From: Coriolopsis trogii
Lineage: Eukaryota; Basidiomycota; Agaricomycetes; Polyporales; Polyporaceae
Direction of reading: 5' to 3'
Assembly (NCBI GenBank): GCA_020543525.1
Contig: JAHYIO010000002.1
Location: 310,001-374,000, forward strand
DNA length: 64,000 bases
Shown: in pieces, positions 45,747 to 57,600 of the stretch
Numbering within the stretch: position 1 is the stretch's first letter
Layout: every line of letters starts with the position of its first letter
The notes under the pieces: model-generated
Told to the model about the DNA's origin: nothing
The model's database searches: none
The model's input: the letters and a program-made list of their open reading frames with translations, nothing else
Translations under genes and position numbers: made by a program

Positions 45747-46454
45747 CTAGTTCTCAAATTCAGAGATGGGGTCTTCTGAGAGCTCCCTGTGAGCAGCCGA
45801 CTGCCCTGCACCCTCCTCCATGCCCGTGTCCTCAATTGATTTGGCACTCTTAGGGCCGTTCCGCTGGTAGTGAGTCTTCTTCAGCTGCCCATGCTCGTCA
45901 TAGCGTGGAAGCCGCCGTCCAATATCGCACCGGCCATAGTTGAGAGGTGGGGCAGGGAAGAGCGGACCTGGAGCAGCTGCCCGTGCATTCAACCTTGCAT
46001 CAGCGACCTCTTCATCGGATGCACGTGTGAAGTAGAGCCGGTTAGTGTTGAGAAGGCAGAGGAGAGTGCGCATCTCATGCATCCGCATCTTGCTCGGGTT
46101 ACGGAAGATGTATTCCGGCGGCCATCCAACCAATTTCAGCCGGTGCGGCATGAAAATGAAGTCATGGAAGTCTGTGACTGTCCAATGCATTTTCGCATCA
46201 CGGTCTCCAGAAGCATCGGCTGTGCAACGGCATGTGAGTGTGACATCCCGGGCACTGTAGAGAATATACGGATACATACCAAGTGCGGCATTCATGCGGG
46301 AGCGCAAGGATCCACGTATTGCTCCGGTCTGAGTGGCATATTGCCGTTGGATGGTTGGATGAGAGGCAGGGATGGGTGATGGGCTGGTGCCGTCCGGTGC
46401 AGAGAATCTGAGAGGAACAGTCTGAAGCATCTCCGGATTATGCTGAGACCTCAA
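45747..46454 (-). CDS. Hypothetical protein, 235 aa, copy U3
   Basis: Full length and in frame like the U1 copy, but with several Arg losses (TDFRDF to TDFHDF, KMRTHEM to KMRMHEM, YGRRDIG to YGRCDIG, KKTRYQ to KKTHYQ). Three of these come from C-to-T or G-to-A changes at CpG within CGN codons. The pattern is more like cytosine deamination than selection, so the gene may be drifting although no stop has appeared. Confidence 0.55.
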   Translation of the reverse strand: MRSQHNPEMLQTVPLRFSAPDGTSPSPIPASHPTIQRQYATQTGAIRGSLRSRMNAALGMYPYILYSARDVTLTCRCTADASGDRDAKMHWTVTDFHDFIFMPHRLKLVGWPPEYIFRNPSKMRMHEMRTLLCLLNTNRLYFTRASDEEVADARLNARAAAPGPLFPAPPLNYGRCDIGRRLPRYDEHGQLKKTHYQRNGPKSAKSIEDTGMEEGAGQSAAHRELSEDPISEFEN

Positions 46455-46549
46455 ACAATGAGGCTGCCGAGTATTTAACAGATGGGAGGACAGGCAAAAG
46501 GTATATGTTTGCTATTGGAACAGAGTGAACGGACCAGATCTGTGTGAAG

Positions 46550-46990
46550 ATGCTGATCTTTGTGAAGACCCTGGCAGGCAAGACAATCGCCCTCGAGGTC
46601 ATTATCTGCCAAATTTGCGCTACTCTGAGTTTCTGAATTCATGTCTACAGCACAATTATGGTCAACACTGTAGACAGTCTTCAGTGCATTGTTTATCACC
46701 GCTTGTGCACACTGGTACTACCAGCCTCTGTTTGCCATCTCATGCCCAGGGAGCACAACGGCAGCCTGTGATCTCATCCAGGCCAACAGTGCAAATCGCT
46801 TCACAAGACACCAAAAATAAACATGGAGCGGACCAAGGGCCGCATGAAACACTCGCTTCGCTTCAGGCTGCTTCTTTCTCGTCTGTTCAATATTGAGAGC
46901 CGGCCATGTACACACGCATGTCCGCCGGCAAGTCAAGAACCACATTGCCCCTTCAATCAGAAGGGAATCTATTTATGAGATGGTTGGCAA
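46550..46990 (+). pseudogene. Ubiquitin-derived relic, copy U3
   Basis: ATG 46,550 gives MLIFVKTLAGKTIALEV, then the same break. A 9-bp loss (CCAGCAGCAGGG against CCAGCAGTCAACCGCTGCGCAGCAGGG-type) occurs shortly after the relic. Confidence 0.6.
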
Positions 46991-48570
46991 ACCAGTGTGA
47001 CAATCCAAAACCTGGCAATCCAGCAGCAGGGCCAACTGGTGTGGTTGAAAGTATGTACACTAGCAGACAAGATATCTCACCTGCAATCCTTTCTCTTCAG
47101 GCATCCCGTATCCCAGGCTTCTGTGCCTCGGAGCCTGTCCCTGTCCTGCACTGTGCTGTGTGTCGGTCGTCAGTTTAGACTTGGTCTCTGGTGCTACATT
47201 CCAATGCCGAGACGCAGTCCTGGTCGGCCGGAAAATGAATTGAATATGAGTGGAGTGGTCAGGGATGCAAAATGAGCGGAGTGCGTGAGTGAATTGCTTA
47301 GCGAGACAGAGACAGACACACCGCTTGTGAGAAGAAGACGGAGAGGTCAGAGAAGACCATGCCCGGCGCGCGCAATTTTCGGTCGACTGCTATTGCTACC
47401 AACTACACGGGGAGTCTAAACTCTGCTCCATCCGAGTCGCGTGCGTCGGCGGACCAACAGGGGCACATGGAGAGCCCTGACAAGCACAGAATATGTAGAG
47501 TCAAAGTCATCCAGCAATTACGAGCAAGGCACGAGCAACCAAGCGAACCGAGGAGTAGCACGGGGAGTACGAGGCGAGACGGAGCGCGTACTGCGCGCCG
47601 TCGTCACGAACATCATGGGCGTAATGAGCAAAGTGCTCGTGGACATAGCGTGATCACCGTACTCGGACCGGACACATAGTGCGAACCAGATGGAGGCCGC
47701 CATCCTGACCTGCTCTGACACATTGGCATCTGGTCCGTGCACGAGCGGTGGACCATTTAGGACGGGAGAAAGCAGGGAGTGAGGACCCATCCCTCGTCCT
47801 CGTGTGTCTCTACTTTGCCCGTGAGGTTGGCCCAGCATGGGCTGCTATGTGAGTTGTGAGCACTCGTCGTCTGCATACACGAATCTAGGCGTACTGACTG
47901 GCTGTGATAGCCCTGCCCGTCCGTCTCATTGTCGACGAGGCTTCATCGGATGACGACTCTGGTGAGCGTCGCATTCGTCGTCACAAAGGCTTCCATCTCA
48001 CTCACTGATATTGCACGCAGCGGCGTCGTCTCACCCTTGACCCCGCAACAATGGGACGCCGCGGCGCGGGGGACACGATCAGTGTTCGGTTCGTATCTTG
48101 TTACCGACTCCGTATTGATCAATCTCGCTGACGGTCCGAGATTGTCAGAGAAACGGCAGGACTCGGCACCGTCCTGATCTGCCTGAGCTCCGACAACGTC
48201 CGCTGGGATGGGGAACGTAAGCGTTCCGATTCAAGTTGAAAGAGCAGAATTCATACGTACTTGTCTTGACCGGTCTCTAGAGCCCTGACCGTTTCGTTGC
48301 CGACGAGGCTACATCGGATGACAACTCTGGTGAGTGCCGCGTACCGTGTGACGGAAGGTGTTGTCTCATTACGGCTACGTGCAGTGGTCGTCCTGGAGTG
48401 GGCCCACAATGACGGGATCGGGCCTGTCACGTTTGCCGCGGACTCGGAGTCGTTCCGTGCGTATCTCGCTGAGCGCGTGTGTATTAATGTCTGACTGTCT
48501 ACACAGGTGGAGGAGACGGCACGACACCGTCCTGATCTGTCTGAGCTCCGACGACGTCGAGGGTCCGAGC
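46991..48570. other. Cassette middle part, U3: short ORFs and diverged tandem pair
   Basis: Like 20,211-21,800 of U1, with extra CpG transitions (for example GAAAGTATGTACAC, AGTCATCCAGC and GAGCGGTGGACC). It contains the diverged pair at 47,910-48,560. Confidence 0.5.
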
Positions 48571-50387
48571 CGCGCCGTCCTTCACGTGTACGTGTACGTA
48601 CCTTGATTCCCATACAAGTTCCCAAGTAGTACGTGGCGACGGCGCGTGGATGAGTCCGGGGACTGAACGTGTGCCAGCGCATCAAGCCGTCCGCACAGAA
48701 GCATGGCGACAGCACCTGACGCGAGGTAGACACGGACGATCTGGTCGGGCATGTCAGGCAGAGGATTCTCCGTGTTCGTCATAGGGTCCCGAAGGGATCG
48801 CAGAGGGGTGGGTGAGCGCGAGTGCCGTGGAGCAAGTAGACACTGGTGGCGCTGGCACGAGCTCTGTGACAGAGGGTATGAGGCAGGCGTGTGCAAAGGC
48901 GTCGAGGCCACAAGTCGTGATCATGAACTGCATCGTCTGGGCGTTCTTGCCGCCGTTGTCGGGGAAGAACTCGTAAGTCGCCGTCGCCGCACCAGGGGGT
49001 GCTCCGCAGCGGAATACCAACGCTGCTTCTGCATGTGGAGCCGAGACCACGCGCACGGCCTTGGGTGGTGTATGGTCTTTGATCGTTGCTTGAGAATGCG
49101 AGCGGAGGAGTCGTCGAAGATGGCGCTGTACGGCTTGACGGAAGGGGTGACGGAACCGATGTTGTCGCCATAGCTGACGGCCCACGTTTCCACAGATGTG
49201 AGAGGGGCAGAAGACGTTGGTGACAACACCCATGGTCTCTGCCTTGCGGGAGGCCATGTCGTGAACGGCACCCATGGCGGGGTGCTGGCGGAATGTGTCG
49301 GCGGTGCCTGTGTACTCGTACGGATGTAGACCTTCTCGAGGTTTCCAATGGCATGAGACTGACGTGAATGGACAAGAATGATGCGGGAAAGGGCACGCAC
49401 CGTCAAGACGCTGCTGACCTGCGTGTTTGCTACTTTGCAATAAGCCACCGGGCATAAGAGATGGGTGATTCTTGGGGCTGGGAAAGAGCGAGGGAGGAAA
49501 GCTGGTGGTTGATCATCGTGACGGTACCGCAAGAGAGAGAGTACGACGGTAGAGTTGGCGTCCTGGAGACAAGTGCTCGCTCATGTCTGCGGCTAGAGCG
49601 CTGTTAGTCCGCGGGCGTGCTGTGCTCGAATGACTTCAGCTTCTCCTCCCGAGGGGAACACGAACGTACGTACGTTCTCGCGCGAATCGTGTTCGTCTCG
49701 ACGTCCTCGTCCATGGTCTTCGCCGGGTACCGGTGGGACGCTCATGGCACTGCGGTTGCGATCCTTGCAAATGAGGAGGAGGAGGATGTCCTCGTCCGTG
49801 TACGGCGCCTTGATGGCTCGGATATTGACCTGTCTTAGTCTGTAGGTTAAAGAAAGTCCGCTAGGCACACTCCTCGCAACATACCCACGGTCGCGCGGCT
49901 TTGGCGACACTGGTCCCGCGCATTCCGCTGACGTCCGGTAGGAATATGGCGAGATGAAGATGTTGTATGTGGGGAGCATTCAGGGAGGAAGCTTGCGTAC
50001 AGTACGGATAGGGCGGATGCCTTCAGGGCTAGCTGCGACAATGTGGGATGCAGCTCAGTGTCGGGACCCAGTTCGTGTGTGGCAACAGCGAGGGTGAGGT
50101 CTCGGAGCGAGGATGGGACAAGGCGCCTGTGCGAAGCTCTGCGCCTCCAGCTCTTCAAGTCCATTGGCATGAAGCTGGCGGTCGTCCTCGCCTTCATGCG
50201 CGGACCGGGACGGCAGTGGCAGAAGGCGAGGGGCGGGGGGAGAAGTCGAGCGTCGTGTGGCAGGCGCGAAGTCGACAGCGGCATCCGTGCGTGCGTGGGC
50301 CGTCTCGAGATTCCGCGCATGAGGTGGAGCTGGATGGACGACGTCAGTCAAGAGAGAAGGCGCGGGCGCTGCCGTTCGCTGGCGTCG
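48571..50387 (-). pseudogene. Decayed unassigned coding region, U3
   Basis: A copy of 21,800-23,609 with private changes, including several C-to-T in a short stretch near 49,460 (GATGGGTGATTCTTGG against GACGGGCGACTCCTGG) and small indels (TTTCCACAGATG; CGTGCGTGCGTGGG region). The frames remain broken as in the other copies. Confidence 0.4.
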
Positions 50388-53300
50388 GAGCTCAAGGATG
50401 CCAGATATATTCATCACATTCATGCCCACTATTACTGGAGTCTCTAACGGCATCATCGGCTCAACCTGTTGCACAGCATCTGCGGTTGGTATCGGTCCTC
50501 GGCAGTGCTGTGCACTTATGTACTCGACCACAATTGGCTATAAGGATTCACTCACGCCGTCCGAAACCCTCTCACACTCGACCACTACCTTGGACACCGA
50601 TGGCAACCTGGTAAGTTGGATGGTTCAAGTGTGCATCTGCTGCTGACGTCTCTTTCTCATGGAGGTTTGATCATGCTTCTCTCGCGTTAGTGAGTGTAGC
50701 CAAACAAGCAAATTATGTCCATGATTCTGATGGTTCGTGCACAGACGCTTGCCGTACTTGCTGGCATCGGTTTCGCGGTGTACAGCGTGAGGAGAGCCAT
50801 GTCCGGCGCTGTAGACGCCACAGAAGACTCGTGAGTTCGCGACTGTGCAAAGCATTGGGACATTGACCCGACTCGGACTGTGAACTTCAGGTTGAAGAAC
50901 AAGGGCTTGAACGTCTCCAAACACGGCCTCTCCGTCAAGACCGACAAGAGGTTCGACCGGGAGCAGTATCTGGACCCACGCAACGGTCACTTCGTTGGTC
51001 TTCGTTTACGGCCTTACTGACGTGCAGGTTGCACTTACAGGGGTTTCATCAAAGCGTACAACGCATCCTCCGGAGGCAACCAGGCCCTGAAAGCTACTCC
51101 GTCGTCAGACTCGGAGCAGGGGTCGGGTAAAAAGCACAAAATCTGGCGTCGGAGGGAGACCGTGGAGAAGTGAAAGCTCCTCGTTCCTCCTGTACTCCTC
51201 CGCAGACCTCACTTCTTGGCAGATTCCGGGACTTGGGCATTGATGTTAGGCGGACTCTTACGGACTATAAACTGTATCCAATATATAACTATTGACCCGT
51301 CCGCTGCGTTGATTCGCGAGACTTAACCATCGGGCCTCCGCTGCATCGCTCTCCAGATGAGGACAGATGGTTCCCAGATGTCCCTCGTCGTTCCGAGGTT
51401 GTCGGCGGAGAGTTGAGTCGATGATGTGCGGCCCGCCCAATGTCGAACGCGGACATCTGTCCGCAGAGCTGATGGGCATCAAGCATCGTAGCTACCACCA
51501 TGCACGTCTGTGCACTCACGTTCATGCTCCTCAGCGTTTGGGATTAACTCTGCATAGCTCGCCCTTCTACTGATGGTGATGCCAACAAGCTCGAATTCGG
51601 TGAGCATGCAGTCGGACGCGGGACCACTTGTTCGCCCATCTCCTTTTTTCTTCCGTCCCCTCACCTCGAGCCCTGGCCGACCGCGCGACGGAGGCTGAGA
51701 GCTTCGGCAGTGGCAGACGGCGTGAGACGAGCGTTTTCATTCATTTGGGCGAGCCGGTGTCGTTGAAGACGCGTGCAAGAGGCGCAGTGGCTTTCTTCTC
51801 TTCATTTTCCTCCATCTACCCGTTGGCTTTTTTCTTCATCTCCTCCTCTCTTGGTTGCTTCTCTCACCATGGCCGACGACAACGTTGCCGACATCCTCTC
51901 GCCGACGAGCCCTTCGATGGCCAGCGCAGTCTTTGGCAGTGCGCCACGCCCCCGCCGGCCAAGCACCCCCAAGTCGCCGCCAGCAGGCCTCTCGCAGCCT
52001 GGGACCCCTTCTCGAGTAGAGAAAGCCCTGCCGACTGTCCCAAGGTCCACGCCAGCGAAGTCGTCCATGCACAAGAAGCCCCTGCCGCGCCCACAACCTG
52101 GCAAGAGGCCCGACAGTCCTGACGTCGATGTCATCTTAGCACGCACCCCGCGCCCGCGACGCAAGTCCTCAGTCACGTTCAACAACCCTCCTATCGCCAA
52201 GGGGAAGGCGGGGGCGTCAGGAGCGGTGCCGTCGAGCTGGAAGGGCCCGAAAGGCCAGGACGACGAAGATGAGTCTCTCATCTCGGGGTACGGCGAAGCG
52301 CTTCAGAAGGACGAGGGGAGTGATGATGAGGGGAGCGAGTCGGACTCGAGCATCGACATACACACTCCTTTACCGTACGTCCCCTTCTACGATATCATTG
52401 ATCCATTTGTCGACTCATGCACCGCATATAGTCACCTCATGTTCCGCGATGGCTTGCTGTCACCTCGGTCGAAGCTCCTGCCCGGCGGGGGAACCTCGAC
52501 GCTCTCCTTATACATCGAAGAGAACGACGAGGAGCAGGGGAAGCGCGCGAATAGCGTTCTTAGTTTGGCTTCGACAGGTACGTCTAACACGCGGTGTTCC
52601 TGGTTGGCGAGATCGAAGTGCTCACGCCTTCGGATGGATTGTAGCGACCAGCACCATGACCAAGTCTGGGATCTTCAGAGATCCTCGAGACACTGAACGG
52701 CGAAGGAACAGGCATCGGGATCAGACCCTCCTCCGTGCCGGAATGGGCCTCACTACGGGGCTCGGATGGAGCGACAGTGAAGACGAGGATGCGCCCTCAC
52801 TACTCACCCGACGCCTCATCACCACAAACAGTTCGCGCCAAACGTCCATGTACTCGTCGATGTCTCGCGCGCCGTCTCAGCTTTCCAAGTCGACGTCCGT
52901 CGGGAACTTGTCCAACGCGCCTCCGTCCTACTCTCCCGGGCCTCGCCCAGGCGCAAGACGGCTCTCTAGGTCCACGTCGACCAGTTTCACCCAGAGTCGT
53001 CTGAGCACCGCGGACACGGAAAGCATCATGTCCATAGAGGCGCTTCGTCCTACGCGGAGCCGCACGCAGTCGAACGCGTCCGCAAGCTCGATGGTATCCT
53101 CTGCCTCGCGCGACTCAAGCGGTCCAGCACAGTCAGTGACGAGCTCGCAGGCTACTAGTTCTTCTCGCGCGACTGTTCCGCGTCCGCTCCGCCTTCCCCA
53201 GACCGCAGGGACACTGCCGCCGTCGGTCACACGAACCACCTCCGCCATTGCGGAATCCCGTCCCCCAGTGACCTCCGCGAGCACGAGGATCGCGAGCACG

Positions 53301-53660
53301 GGCGGCGTGGCACGCCCGCGCAACCGCACGCTTTCCAACCCTGGCTCCCGCCCAACGAACGTGTCCACGTCCTCCCGCCCCTCGGCATCCTCGCGCATCG
53401 TGCCCCCGCGCTCGGTCTCGACGTCCGTAATGGCCCCAGTGCGGTCGATGTCGTCCTCGGTGAGCGCGGGCGCGCTCGCGAGTCGCAGCCACGACCCGTT
53501 GTCCGAGTTCCCGCTGCCTCCGTCTTCGCCTATCCCACCGTTCGCGGGTCGCCCGAGCGCGAATACGGCGACGTCACCGGTGGCGGTTCCAGGGGTGGGT
53601 CCTATGGGACGTCCCGTGCTGAACACGGTGGGGACTGGTCCCCGTCCGCGACCGTTGCCG
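50388..53660 (+). repeat. Array unit U4 (left part, runs into unique DNA)
   Basis: Carries SMP and gene X only. Class alpha: empty CACTA site (GGTTCCCAGATGTCC at 51,370) and intron end ACCGCATATAG. After gene X the sequence is unique, so U4 probably marks the ancestral position of gene X. Confidence 0.9.
50715..51173 (+). pseudogene. SMP copy U4, frameshifted
   Basis: Homologous to the U1 gene. In the middle exon GACGCTACGCAACG has become GACCCACGCAACG, a net loss of one base, so QYLDATQR turns into QYLDPRNG.. and soon stops. The following donor is also changed (GTCAG to GTCAC). Another change (GCTACAAAAG to GCCACAGAAG) alters ATKDS to ATEDS. Unless the base loss is a sequencing error, this copy is not functional. 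Confidence 0.65.
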
Positions 53661-53774
53661 AGGACGGGGACGGGGATGGTGTATCGCAACAGCTCGTATT
53701 CGAGCTACCATGAGACGTCACGGATCAGTCGTGCGTCTGTCACTTCGTCCGGCAAGGAGGTTGGCGTCATCTGA
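51869..53774 (+). CDS. Gene X, intact copy: disordered Ser/Arg-rich protein
   Basis: Start ATG 51,869 in CACCATGG. Exon 1 gives MADDNVADILSPTSPSMASA, repeated PRxxSTPKSPP-type phrases, RRKSSVTFNNPP, and an acidic run (DEDESLISGYGE; DEGSDDEGSESDSS). Intron 52,375-52,431. Exon 2 gives HLMFRDGLLSPRSKLLPGGG. Intron 52,578-52,644. Exon 3 gives MTKSGIFRDPRDTERRRNRH and the conserved core LRAGMGLTTGLGWSDSEDED, then a long Ser/Arg-rich tail ending SYSSYHETSRISRASVTSSG.. with a stop at 53,774. It is about 590 residues, with no membrane segment or catalytic domain. The LTTGLGWSDSEDEDAP core recurs in uncharacterised Agaricomycete proteins. Many RxxS and SP/TP sites suggest a phosphorylated scaffold; that is inference. 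It is the only copy with a native C-terminus. Confidence 0.72.
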
Positions 53775-54672
53775 AGTATGAAATCTGAAGCATGAAGTAC
53801 GTCCGCTCACTATTGACGCGGCGAAAGTTCAGTCTTGGTCGTTAGTTCGACTTCCACACTCCTTCGGTTCGTTGCAAATCATAATAGTATCATCGCCATC
53901 ATCACCACACGTATACTCCGCATTGCCATCGCTCGATGTGCTCTCCGTCTCCATCCGTGCGTCCCATTTCCGCTTTGTGTCTCAACCATCAATGTCAATA
54001 TCTGTGAGGAGGTGGTTAAGACGTGGTCGATTCAGTTAGTCTTCGCTCAGATCTTGCTTAGTGGCTGTCGTTTCTATTTCTTGTTGGCATGCTATATTTA
54101 TGTAGATACATTGACGACAATGCGCTGCCATCCTCTTGTGGGCCTCTGTTACCAGCCTGGTTTATTGTCCTCGGTGAGTGGCACGTTTTGACGCGTCGGC
54201 CTGACGTTTCCGCTGCCCCAATGCGCGCATCCAGCTCGAGGCGCCGGATACTTCGAACAATCGCTCTCATCCCAGCTCTGGCAAACATTGTCGCCTTGCA
54301 AGCACGCGTGAACAGCGTCGCTTGTAGAGAGTCTCCAGGCCAGTTGCAGGGGTTCGAAAGCGCCTTTGCGACGCAAGTTCGCAACACTGCGACCATGGGC
54401 GACACGAGCGCCGCTCATCACATTCGTCGACACACTTGGATCTTTGCCTGGGATAATGTTGTGCGTGTTCCATTTATACTGTTATAACGAGACACCAATG
54501 CTGATTCAGGGATGACGATTGACTGCTAAGTGATACACATGTGGATATCGAGCAGGACTAGAGACGAAAAGGACAATCATCCGAGACTGAACGTATGTGA
54601 TGAGCATGAGACGTTGGAGAGAGAAGGGAGAGAGATACCTGCTCGGTGGAAGACATTGGCTCAACGCACGAT
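53775..54672. other. Region between gene X and FunK1-1
   Basis: Gene X 3' UTR and the downstream region of the kinase. Stretches near 54,090-54,260 (CTATATTTATGTAGATACATTGACGA-type, and CTCGAGGCGCCGGATA) recur diverged at 59,150-59,370, showing that the flank took part in the old duplication. A 132-codon plus frame (54,089-54,487) has no recognised domain. Confidence 0.5.
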
Positions 54673-57600
54673 TCATCGACGACCGCGGGCAGCACGGCCT
54701 CGTCCACCCCGTCCGTTGCCGCGCGATCCTCCAGCAGCATTCGCGGTCCCGACGTCGTCTCTTCGGAGAGTTCGCCCGCTCGTCGAGCGAGTGACGCGTG
54801 TACCGGTGCCCGCACTGCCCCCTGCGGAACCAGTAGCCGTAGCGTTACCCTGCCCAGGACGACGCGCCACGATACCGCTCATGCTCCGAGTCCTTCGCGT
54901 GTTTGTCTGTGCGGCGACGCCGGCAGCGCTGCGGCTACGCGTCACTCGGAGGGCAGGTGCTTCGTTCGCTGTTTCCGTCGGGGCGGCCAGCGCGAGGCGG
55001 GCACGCTTCGCGGGTCGTCTCGCCTCAGTAACCTCGGACGGACCGGCCTCTTGAGCATCACCGTTGGGGAAGGACGTATCGGAGACGGGAAGCATGGCAT
55101 CGGGCAGTTTGACTGCTGTATGAGGTTCCTCGGAAGTGAGCTGGGTGTCTCCCGTGTTCCCGGGAGCAGTTTGATCGGTGCCAGAGGTGTGATGCGTTGT
55201 GTTCGTAGTAGTCGCGGTCGCAGAGGCGTCGACGTTGGGTTCACCTGTGAGAATGTCCTGCAGCGGCCACAGCGACTGTTCATCGGCGCCATAGAGATAT
55301 TGCTCGAGAAGACCTAGCACGAAAACGTGTTTCTCTAGCTCCTTCGCGTCCTTGTACATCCGCTCAGTCGGCTCTTTGACTGCCTCCGCGTCGGGCGAGT
55401 CAGCGTCATAGTTCATGCCAGGCTTGGAGTAAAGGAAAACACCTACGCCCCGGTGGAACGGAACCGGAGCTGCTGCTGGCATTGGCTTGCTTCCCGACTC
55501 GGACTCAGGGATGGTTTGAAGACTTCGGCGGGCCGGGGTGCTGGGATCAGCCGACCTCTCCAGTTGCTTCTCCCAGCTCATCACAGCGTAGCGAGCCTGA
55601 AGGCATTGGAACAATCTCGCGATGAGCTCGTTGATAATATGCTTGTTGTCAGGATCACCGACGGGCAGTGAGAATGTGACGGGATGTCCAACATAGTGTA
55701 GCTTGCCCGAGGTGACCGATGCGTGCTTCGCAACGGGCGCAGAGAGTTTGCCATCGGGATCACGTGTGAAGCCCGCGAAGTAGTCTCGATGAAAGGTTTC
55801 AAGCCCCTCATTGATATTGCACCTCATGCGTCGCACTGCGCCGTAGACCAGCACGTGTACGAAAGCTTCGATCTCGTCCGGGATCACTGTAGGCGTTCCT
55901 GGTTTGGAAGTGAGGAGAGAGACAGACATGAAGTGCCAAGTGCCCTGCTCTGGAGTCAGCGAAGTGGGTGGGGGAGCGGCAATTGAAGACGCACTGTACG
56001 TTCGGGTTGTAGGGCAACTTGCATATTCGAATGTTTAGCAAGTTCCCAGTCCGCAAGGATCCCTTGCCAATAGACGTAATGCTTCTGCGATTCTCGGTCA
56101 AAGCAGATGGCAGGCCATATGAGGATGTTCCCCGCACTGACGTCTCGATGCATATATTTGCATCTACTGTGAGCTTGTTCGTGTGCTATCACAAGGAAAC
56201 GTGAGTAGGTGTCACTGTGGACTACACTGATACACGGACCTTTCAGGCACTCGTAGATGATGCGTATCAACTGCTTGCCACTTGTGAAGTCGGTGAAAGG
56301 CAAACAAATCTCGCGCACAATGAGGCGAGTGTGCACCAAGTGACGCAACCCTGTACCCTGGAGTCGCGCATGCTCGTTCTGTACGTCCTCGGCCGAACGC
56401 TTGGTCCCGACTGTCTTGTGCCCAGTGAGAGGAGAGTATCGGGACGTTTCCGTCTGTTGCTCGAGGGCTTTTCCTTCGATGTAGTGAACGTCTTCATAGG
56501 CGAGGACTGTCGGGACGCTCTCCACTTCGGCCTTGTTGAGTTCGTCGAGGATGAATCCTTCGATGTTAATGTACTGGTAGTATGGTCGCCACGAGTCCTT
56601 AAACCAGACCAGCCGTTGCGTCTTCCAATCGAGAGCGACAAACCCTTTTGTACCCCGGCCCACCATGCCAAAAGCGGTGAAGACGGGCATGCCCACGAGA
56701 TAGTCCTTACCGTCGACCTTGATCACATATCGAGGGAAGCCATCTTTGAGGGAACGCCGGAAGAGGTCGCGAACATAGTTGAAGACCGGAATGATCGATG
56801 GTTCGTGAGTGTGCGTCGACGTCGATTCCTCACAAGGGCATGTCGGATCTTGATGCAGACGGCCGTCGCCGTCATCGAGTTCCTCGTCCGGCGATGATGC
56901 CTTCGGATCGAGAAAACTAGGATGTATTTGGGATTCTTCTATCCACCTCTCCTCGTGGTTGAGATCTGATGGGCATGGTTCAGCGAGCGCGTCCATCCTC
57001 TTCCAGCCACAGGACTTGGGCGAGAGCGGAGTGGCGGTCATGTCGCGGCCCTGCTTCTCAGGGCTGAGTTTCGAGAAGGCGTAAAGCACCTTCAGAAGCG
57101 TTTCAGTGTCTGCGTACGTTTCGACGTACTTCACCGCTTCAGTTACAGTCACCCCAGAGCGGTCCCAGCGCATAGCCCGAAAGGTGTCGTTGCTAGTGTC
57201 GATGAGGAGCATGAAGAGCGCGGTCCGCGGCTGGTATGCGAAGACACGCTCGGCGATGCAGAATATGTGGCTGGCGATGTCGTGCATCGGGTCGGACTGA
57301 CTCTTCATTTCTTCGAACGGATCTCGATTGATTCCGCCGCTCATGAAGGATATCGACATTTCTTGCACGGCCAGATCGACAGTGCCTTCTTGTATCACGT
57401 GTTTGCAATCATCATCCAGGATGAGCGAGCTGCTAATGACTTGTCTATGGTCGTCCCACTCGTCACAGTCTTCAGAATAGTAACCTTCAGACAAGTGCAT
57501 TATGTAGCCAGGACACAAGCCATACTTGGCGTCGACCTCCGCCTAAAGCGCTTCTTGGTTAGCAAACAATATGGAGGTACGGTAATATCACTGGCGACGC

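Larger units (their letters stand above)
39558..50387 (+). repeat. Array unit U3 (complete, with CACTA-like insertion)
   Basis: 10,830 bp. The left part (SMP, CACTA-like element, gene X, cassette left) is class beta and nearly identical to U2. From about 45,760 on it resembles U1 (CATGCCCGTGTCCTCAATTGA; GACCAGATCTGTG; CGTGTACGTGTACG) but adds private substitutions, mostly C-to-T or G-to-A at CpG. Confidence 0.92.
12625..53660. repeat. Tandem array of ~10-kb units (five segments)
   Basis: The sequence starting GAGCTCAAGGATGCCAGATA recurs at 12,625, 23,610, 39,558 and 50,388 in the same orientation, each time followed by the same genes in the same order. Long stretches are identical between copies apart from scattered substitutions and indels. 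Left flank: unique tRNA-Gly region. Right flank: gene X runs out into unique sequence in the last copy only. Segments: U1 complete with an hAT insertion, U2 truncated, U2' right part only, U3 complete, U4 left part only. A real array and an assembly concatenation of haplotypes are both possible. Confidence 0.95.

Noticed and set aside
45860..49520. Classical RIP
   Set aside because: Changes favour CpG rather than CpA, they are sparse, and the other copies are hardly affected.
12625..53660. rDNA, centromeric or telomeric repeat
   Set aside because: Units contain protein genes with introns. There is no rRNA sequence, no TTAGGG runs and no AT-rich satellite.
54089..54487. 132-codon plus-strand frame downstream of gene X
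   Set aside because: The related stretch at 59,150-59,460 does not keep the frame beyond about 30 codons; more likely UTR or intergenic.
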